The translations under genes and the position numbers were made by a program. Below, in pieces: positions 13,401 through 22,400 of a stretch of 64,000 nt of DNA. Within the stretch, counting starts at the first letter, position 1; each line of letters starts with the position of its first letter. A model generated the notes under the pieces. The model was not told the DNA's origin and searched no databases. It saw nothing but the letters and a program-made list of their open reading frames with translations. The stretch is from Siphonodentalium dalli (lineage: Eukaryota; Mollusca; Scaphopoda; Gadilida; Siphonodentaliidae): NCBI GenBank assembly GCA_032622095.1, contig CP136067.1, forward strand, positions 42,511,549 to 42,575,548, in the 5' to 3' direction.

Positions 13401-16400
13401 GCGAGTCATATATCTTATTTAGATGATAGATGACAGAATGATTTTGCTAACGCGAGTCATATATCTTATTTAGATGATAGATGACAGAATGATTTTGCTA
13501 ACGCGAGTCATATATCTTATTTAGATGATAGATGACAGAATGATTTTGCTAACGCGAGTCATATATCTTATTTAGATGATAGATGACAGAATGATTTTGC
13601 TAACGCGAGTCATATATCTTATTTAGATGATAGATGACAGAATGATTTTGCTAACGCGAGTCATATATCTTATTTAGATGATAGATGACAGAATGATTTT
13701 GCTAACGCGAGTCATATATCTTATTTAGATGATAGATGACAGAATTATTTTGCTAACGCGAGTCATATATCTTATTTTGATGATAGATGACAGAATGATT
13801 TTGCTAACGCGAGTCATATATCTTATTTAGATGATAGATGACAGAATGATTTTGCTAACGCGAGTCATATATCTTATTTAGATGATAGATGACAGAATGA
13901 TTTTGCTAACGCGAGTCATATATCTTATTTTGATGATAGATGACAGAATGATTTTGCTAACGCGAGTCATATATCTTATTTTGATGATAGATGACAGAAT
14001 TATTTTGCTAACGCGAGTCATATATCTTATTTAGATGATAGATGACAGAATTATTTTGCTAACGCGAGTCATATATCTTATTTAGATGATAGATGACAGA
14101 ATGATTTTGCTAACGCGAGTCATATATCTTATTTAGATGATAGATGACAGAATTATTTTGCTAACGCGAGTCATATATCTTATTTAGATGATAGATGACA
14201 GAATGATTTTGCTAACGCGAGTCATATATCTTATTTTGATGATAGATGACAGAATGATTTTGCTAACGCGAGTCATATATCTTATTTTGATGATAGATGA
14301 CAGAATGATGTTGTGTGCTGGCAATTTTGATACAAATTTATTTTAAATACCTCCTTTGAGCAAGTTTATTCAGTGTGTTCCCCAGCGAAGTGTTTCACAT
14401 CACTTTAAAGCAATACAGAAAGTTCAGAGAAGTGACACACCATCTATAAATGCTAATATTTGACCCTTTCATGACGGGAGCTGCGCTGTTGCAGCTTTAA
14501 AGATCCTGTGCCAGTGCATTCTCTTATATATGCGAGTCTCCCATATGGAGCCTCGCATATATAAGAGAATGCGCTGGCTTACAAGGTCAATATCGTTAGG
14601 CCAATGTATTCTTTTATATATGTGAGGCTCCCTGTGGGAGACTCACATATATAAGAGAATGCATTGGCACAGGGTTTTCTCAAAATTTCAGGAAGCTCTA
14701 GTTTTGGAAGGGTTAAAAATTCATTGATTATCCTTTCTCAATATATTAAATTTGCAGATTTGAAATCAGACATCTCATGATCTGAATAAAACTAAACACT
14801 GATCATGGATCATGGATGTCGCTTTCACCTATAGCTAGCTGGAAAACTTAAAAAACGTTTTTATCTCAGATTTTAATGTATTTTAAATAAGCACTTAGGA
14901 TAATTGGGATAACTTGTTTCAAATTTCATTATTCCTTGTTAATTTCAGTGTTCCGGATTTGGTGCATCATTCTGTTACATGCTGTCTTACCTAGTTGGTA
15001 CACGTCTTGTCGAGAAATATATTCCTCAGAAAGTCGCAGAATGGCAGGGACATGTAAGTTATTTCCCTCCCAACCGGCATTATCGGTAAAATTCTATAAG
15101 CATCAAATGAAATTTAACTTAATATTCAAAAGCAAAACCCGTATTTTTCAATGTTATTAGTATTTCACCTTCAGTGTTTACCATCAAACTCCATGCAGTG
15201 TTTACCTCCCTTGTTGACTCGCTAAGACCGCTGCTATCGGCGACATTTTACCCACATTAGGTGGACTTCCGCGATATTAAGTTATATACTAAGCACATAA
15301 AATATCGAACAAAATTTGTGTGGTTTCGTACCTTAAGTTTGGAAAGTCCCACCAGAACCAAGGAACTATATTTCGAAAAGGTGATTTGGTTCTCCGATTA
15401 GTTTATTAACACAAAAGTCTAAACGCACATTGACGACAATGTCCCGACAACACTCATGGCAAGTCAGACACAAGAGTTCTAATTTGCTCCAATTTTGACG
15501 AGTTGCTTGCGGAAATCGTCAACAAAACTACCGCTCTGATCCTCCATTCTGTCATTAAGTTTTTAGTGTGGGAATTGTTCTCAAATCACATAGGAAATTT
15601 GACTTTGGGGCGATCAGTTTTTGTTTCATTTTGTTTGGAAAACCCCACACTAAATATAGAATATATAAATATAGCAGACTACTGTAGTACCCAGTCGGTG
15701 ACAGAGTCAGAAAGGAAGTATGACTGGTGCGCTCTGGTAGAGATTGGTTTACCATAATAATCTTGATGCCACTTTTGTCATCATAGTTTTTAGCTCAACT
15801 TAGATGAAGTTTTAGGAGCTATAGTCATCACTCCCTGTCCCTCCTCCATCCATCCATCAACAATTTGTTTAACATCTTCTCCAGAACCATTAGACCGAAT
15901 AAGTTCATATTTGGTATGGATGTTCCCTAGTTGACTGGGATTCAGATTTGTTCAAATGGGATCATGAGGTCAAATAGGGTCAGAGCCAGGGACATAACTC
16001 TTTATTTGGTATGTAGGGTCCTTGTTAGTCCAAGTCTTCTCGTACTAAAACCAGCTAAGATATTGGGATGGCGAGATGCTGGCATTTAGTCCGAGTTCGC
16101 GGCCTATGCATTCCTATGACACGACTTGAGCGTTAGTGACCTGCTCAAATAAAACCACAATTATATGAAATAAAATATCACAATTGCGACAATAAACGGA
16201 TATTTTCCGCAGAAGACATGCTATTTGATCTGAAACCCACATCAGTTGTGAATTGAAAGCGGTAATTTAATGTGAAAAGAGACATTTACCGCAGTGTTTA
16301 CATATTTTTTAAAGTATGCGAACTCAGTTGATCTCGCGAACTGCGTTCGGCATTTTCCGGTGAAAATATTCCGTAGATTTTCGATCAACCACGCACGATG

Positions 16401-19400
16401 AATTCTCCATTGTAATCGTGATTATACGTGTCAATAAATAAATAAATATATAGATTAAGTAAATATTGAAGATATAAATGTAATACATTAAATAAATTAC
16501 GGGAATTACAACCATCTCACAGTTTAAAACAGTGTAAACACAACGAGCATTAGAATAATATGGGTGCTGCCATTTTGTTTGTATAGAAATTCGTCTCGGC
16601 CAAAACAAACTCCGGACTATGCCGAAGTTCTTCGTAACACTTCGGCTTTCATTTAAAACGTAAACAAAATATAAAAACAGCGATGTCGGTGACAATCAAC
16701 CGTAATATTCTACGCGTAATTTAACATGACAGTTAGATTATTATACACCATTACGACCACAAGATGTCACTCTTTCTGATGTATATAGCATCATGTATTG
16801 ATTTGTTAGGTAAATCGAGTAAAATACACCACAAATTCCCGCCACAGATCCTGGGAGTAAGTCGTGTCATAGGAATGCATAGGCCGCGAACTCGGACTAA
16901 ATGCCAGCATCTCGCCATCCCAATATCTTAGCTGGTTTTAGTACGAGAAGACTTGGACTAGGTCCTTGTGTGACTGGGATCAAATTTGTTCAAATGGGGT
17001 CAGCAGGTCAAATAGGGGTGGAGCCCGGGACATAACTCTTTCCCTCCATAATAATTCTCAAAACATCTTCTTATCCAGAACCGTAAGACCTAATGGAGTC
17101 ATATTTGGTGGGGATAGTCCCTAGATGACTGGGATTCAAATTTGTGCAAATGGGGTCACCCTGTCAAACAGGGGCGGGACAGAGACATAGCTCTTTCCCT
17201 TAAAACAACTTCTTCTCATCAGGCCTATTTAGGTTATATTTTGTTCAGACGGTCCTTGTGTGACTAAGATCCAGATTTGTTTAAATGGGGTCGCGGGATA
17301 AAAAATGGGCCAGATTAGGGAACTCAGCTGTTTTTGACTCAACTTGACAAAGTCAAGTTTGAGCTATTGCCATGTCTTGGCAACCATCTTGGATTTAAAA
17401 TTTGAAACCATCGTCACACCCAATGGATTATTGCCAAATACACTCATTTGCCCAAAACAACATGGTAATTATAATGAAAATGAATAAATGGCTGGAGTCA
17501 TAAATTCATTTTCATTGTATACCATGTTGTTTGCATCATTCATAGAGCACATGAGTGTATTTTGCATTAATCCATGGCTCAAATTAATTCATTTGTTGCA
17601 TATATTCTGTTGAGTATAAAAGGAGATGTTCACACAAATGGCTGGATTTAGTGTACAGTACCCCTTTAACCATCACCAAGTGCTAATGATGAATATATTC
17701 TATTTTTCAGGTTAGACGACACAAGGAACATATACTGAACTACATCATATTTCTACGTATTACACCATTCCTACCAAACTGGTTCATCAACATTGCATCA
17801 CCCGTACTCCATATACCTCTGATCCCATTCTTTATAGGAACAGTCATTGGTAAGTCGTCTCTGTTCAATTAACCCTTTACCCAACAGAACGACCCTGTGC
17901 CAATGCATTCTCTTATATATGCGAGTCGACCATAGGTCGCCTCGCATATATAAGAGAATGCATTGGCTTAACACATTAAAAATTATAAAATTGTTAGAAG
18001 AATGTAAGAAAAAATGGTAAAAAGTGTCAAAAAAAGATTTTGTTTAGGCCAATGCATTCTCTTATATATGCGAGGCGACCTATGGTCGACTCGCATATAT
18101 AAGAGAATGCATTGGCACAGGGCATAACTGTAACCATCATAATGTGGTCAATGAGCCCGTTCCAATGATATCCATATTTGTATGGTTTTATTGAGACAGA
18201 CCCAAGATAATTTAGGCTCTTGCAGCTTTATTTGGCCGTTTTTGGCTGGTTTGTTGGGTAAAGGGTTAAGGCCCATTTAAATTACGAGTCACCGATTATT
18301 TGTTTTTATAGTACCTTGATATACAGTTTTAAAAACAATCGATCACATAAAATATGATTAAAATACTATAATTCATCACCATTTGGAACGTCGGTGTCTC
18401 AGAAGGTGCCCATAGAGTAATAGAAAATAGCTGAAATCATAGAAACATTTCAGACGTTTCGCTCCTAGAATGCAACATAATTCAAACTAAGATATTGAGT
18501 TATTCCCCTTCCATTGAATATAATATACTTTGCAGAACAGACCATTATTACACCAAATAAGTTGATAATACAATGTTTTGGAGCTTCCTCTTTCATATAG
18601 CATATATTATGGCATATATTTTATACTAGCAGGTGGACCCGACTTCGTCCGGGCTGTTTCCCCTCTGCTTTTCGGCGAATTGCGCGATTTGACCTTGAAT
18701 TGTCCATTTTGAAGGTCAAGGTCAGGTGGGGTCACGATTTGACCCGTCCAAATCACTGCCCGGACAAAAGTACCTGTCAAAATCCATCCGGTTTTACCCG
18801 ATTTGACCTCGAATTGATCATTTTGAAGGTCAGGTCGGGGTCACGACTCGACCCGTCCAAAACACCCAGTGGACAAAAGTAACCCTACATATCAAATTTC
18901 GTCAAAATCCCATCAAAATTCGCGATTTGACCTTGAATTGACCCGATTTCAAGGTCAAGGTCACGTCGCACGGGCAAACGAATAGGCTTACGACACTCCC
19001 CATATGGAAGTATCCCCACACACTAACTAACTAACTAACACACTAACTCCGCTACGCGTCGTCCTACAATAAGTTTTTTGTGGTACAACTTGACCATACA
19101 CACCGATACACCGTGTATTTATTTCTTTTGTAATACGACTGAAAGTTTATGGTCACAATTCGACTGAATAGTCAACGAAATACTGCGCTTTTTTGGTCTC
19201 AGGTGAGAAAACATTTCTTGGTGTAATTCGTATTGGGCGTACTAGATTCTTTGCATGGAGTACTCCAGTAATTTGTTTGCGTGAATAATCGTTGTGATTG
19301 GCTAAAAAACGATGTGTTTTCAGCGGCGCCTGTGTCTTACATTTAAATTGTACAGGAAATACGATTGCTGTCATTTCTGTGTTGAACGTTGTTGGGACAA

Positions 19401-22400
19401 CATGAATATTATCATCGACTATGGACCATTTTCCTTACACAAAGCGATCTAAATGATCTAGTTTACTAAACTAATCTTATTCCCCTTCTGTACTGGTGAA
19501 CAAGCGCTTTCATTTTCAACTTGATTCCGAAATATCGAATATGATCGAGATTCGAATCGACGAATGCACAGCCCGGCCCCATGGATTTATTTTGTCATTT
19601 AATATACTTATTAAGTAACTTTCTTTGGTCGTAACATATATCAGTATATAATAACATCATTTGGACCATATTCATTGGCAACCAAACTGGTTTCAAGCGA
19701 AAAATCGCTAGAAAATTCGCAAGATTGTCAAGATGTAGCAAATTAATTAAAAGAGTTACGGGTGCGGGTGTACTCCGTTGATGCCCCGTTTGCGCGGAGT
19801 TAGAAAAGACGGGAAAAGTCGCGTGCGGCGATCTGAATAAACCGATTTTTTTCGTGGTACAATTGGAAAAAGTAGAATTGTACCACAAAACTGGAACGAG
19901 ATAGCCATGGTAACTCGGGCCACTGGCCAATCAGGACATGGCTTTTAAGCATAGTTAGGCAGGGTCGTATTACAACATGAGTTAATTGTGCATTTTTAAT
20001 TTACCGGATTTTTTAATTAATTTTTTTGATTAATTTTTTAATTTAATTTTTGGATTTTCAATATTTTACCTGTGTATTTTTAATTTACTGGATTTTTTAA
20101 TTTTTTTAATTTAATTTTTGGTTTTTCAATATTTTACCCGATTAGACCTTATTTTACCCGATTAAGGTGAAGAAGACATAAGAATCACTAAACACGCAGT
20201 ACCCGTCCCTAAAAGAGGTATGATTTAAGGTACATCGGGCGGAAAAACTGACCCGATGAAAATTTCCCCCGTGCCTAGGAACGACAGACATAAGAATCAC
20301 ACAACACGCATTTTTTTTTTTCACACAACACGCAGTACCCGCCCCTAAAGAGGTATGATTGAAAATTTCCCCCGTTCCTAGGAACGACAGACATAAGAAT
20401 CACACAACACGTTAATTCTGCCTTTTTAATTGAGATAAATGTATTTCGCGTTTTGCGTCCGTAGTTTCGTACGCATAGTTAACCGTTTAACAACGTCGAT
20501 GGCAATAAAGAGCGTTAGTCGGTTAACGACTCCAAATACGGTCAATATAAAGATCGTTGATGCCTTAACCCCCGAAGTGTCGTTTGCAGTGATTTTGATG
20601 ATTGGGAGTGGAGAATGAGTGCTCAGAGCTTGTCCAAAACGTGACGTCGACGATCCCCTGTGGGTTTTTACACTTATATACGAAATTTGAGCTCGATGGG
20701 TGCAGTCGTTTTCGATTCTATAAAGTACACACATATATATATACGGAAGTCTCAAAATATATAGTAGATAGATAATGTGATCTGGCAGTTCAAAAATTAA
20801 GTGGGCCTTTAACCCTTTCTATGCTGAATGGATTTTCCACACAAGGGTCCGGGAACATTTAAAAAAAAATTATTGTATATTACCAGAAGGGTCACAGGTC
20901 CTCATTTCGAGGAAATCACACCAAGTCTAGGAAAATGGCTTTTAAAACATCTACTTTTTTTTTCTTCAAAAAATTACAAGCTAATGTCTTGCTATGGAAT
21001 CAGGTGACCATATGTAGCTAAGGCCAAACTTTTTTATTTTTCTGCTTTACTGATTTTTTAACCTTGTTTTGGTAGGGTCGGTCGGAAAAAAAATAAAAAT
21101 AAAAATGCTTGAATCATTTTTTTTTTTTGACATTCGCTAAGGTGGTAACTGTGTCTTTATAATTTTCTGTCAGCCATTTATAGAGAACACTTTTTGGATG
21201 TATATCACAAAATTCAAATCCAGCACTATTATTTGAAACATAGCTCAGATTATTGAATAATATTTTTAAAAATCCAGAAATAAACTCCCCCATTCAGTTA
21301 TAATGTATACATTGAAAATGTCCATTATTCATCTGGATGGATGTCATGGAAAAATAAGTAGCCGACAGATAATATATTTGCAGAAGGATTCCTATTAGTT
21401 GGTGGGAAATGTTCAGATAATAAGTTTAAAACTTGTTGAACTTATTATCTGAACATTTCCTAAGGAATCTCCTTGTCTGGTCAATGAGTATTTAGTATAG
21501 AGAGGGTTAATAAACACATGGGAATGGTGAGATTAGTGGTAGTGATAAAAAAGTGAATGTGTCACTTGAGCAAACCCACATACTCATTAGTTTGTCATTC
21601 CTATCTAAGAAACCTTGTGGATTGTTATTGGTCTTCAGTCATAAAGATCACCATAAATTCCCAGGAATACAAAATGTATTCTAAAGGCCATTTAAAGTTT
21701 TAAAGTGATGTCAAGATTTATAGAAAGCATACAGGTATCTTGGTGGCTGACACATATAAACTCAAGCTGACTTCTCAGTTTTCAACTTGGATGTAGTTAA
21801 AAGTAATTAAAGCCACAGATATATAAAGTTGATGTGTCCTAGGCATCTTTAATCAGTGAAATATGGTTAGATAATTTGTTACTGATAAGCAGAAACAGCT
21901 GTCGGCTGTGAAAATAAAATAAAAATTATATTTGATTTTTATTTCCTTGTCGGGCCACAGAAAACAGGGTCGGCGGATCCATAAAGCAGTAAAATAAAAA
22001 AGTTTGGCCTGACACTGACTGACATTTGAAGTTAGAAGTTCTCGATCTTAACCTGTCTATAGTGGCCCATAACTGTAAGAAATTGTATTGCCCATCCATT
22101 GGTTTATTTTTGTGAAATACAGCAGTTTATACATTGACGTCATTGATGACGTTAAAGATGCATAATCCGAAATACAGCTTCCAAATTATTTCTTTGGCTT
22201 CGTGGTTAAAAAATATTTGATTTGAGTCGAGGAACCCACCCATCAAAGCTCAGAAAGATCAGATATCGATAATTGAAATATGTTATTTCTCGAAATGTGT
22301 AATTATTTGTGGCCCAGAAAATAGTTGTCAAAATTCTAAAATCACCTGGTAATACTGCCAAATTTTGTGATACTCAATTGATATATGGCCATATTTCATT

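Noticed and set aside
11905-14301. CRISPR array or repetitive-protein gene
   Set aside because: Units abut with no spacers, the genome is eukaryotic, and the A variant creates TAG in the only frame that could be open.
16324-16695. Possible transposase inside the Mutator-like element (123 residues, minus strand)
   Set aside because: Composition is low-complexity (Ile/Tyr runs), with no DDE-type motif seen.
18629-20745. LINE or SINE identity for the insertion
   Set aside because: The repeated aaggtcaaggtca stretches and the AT-rich tail are suggestive, but no reverse-transcriptase motif, tRNA-like head or clear target duplication could be shown.
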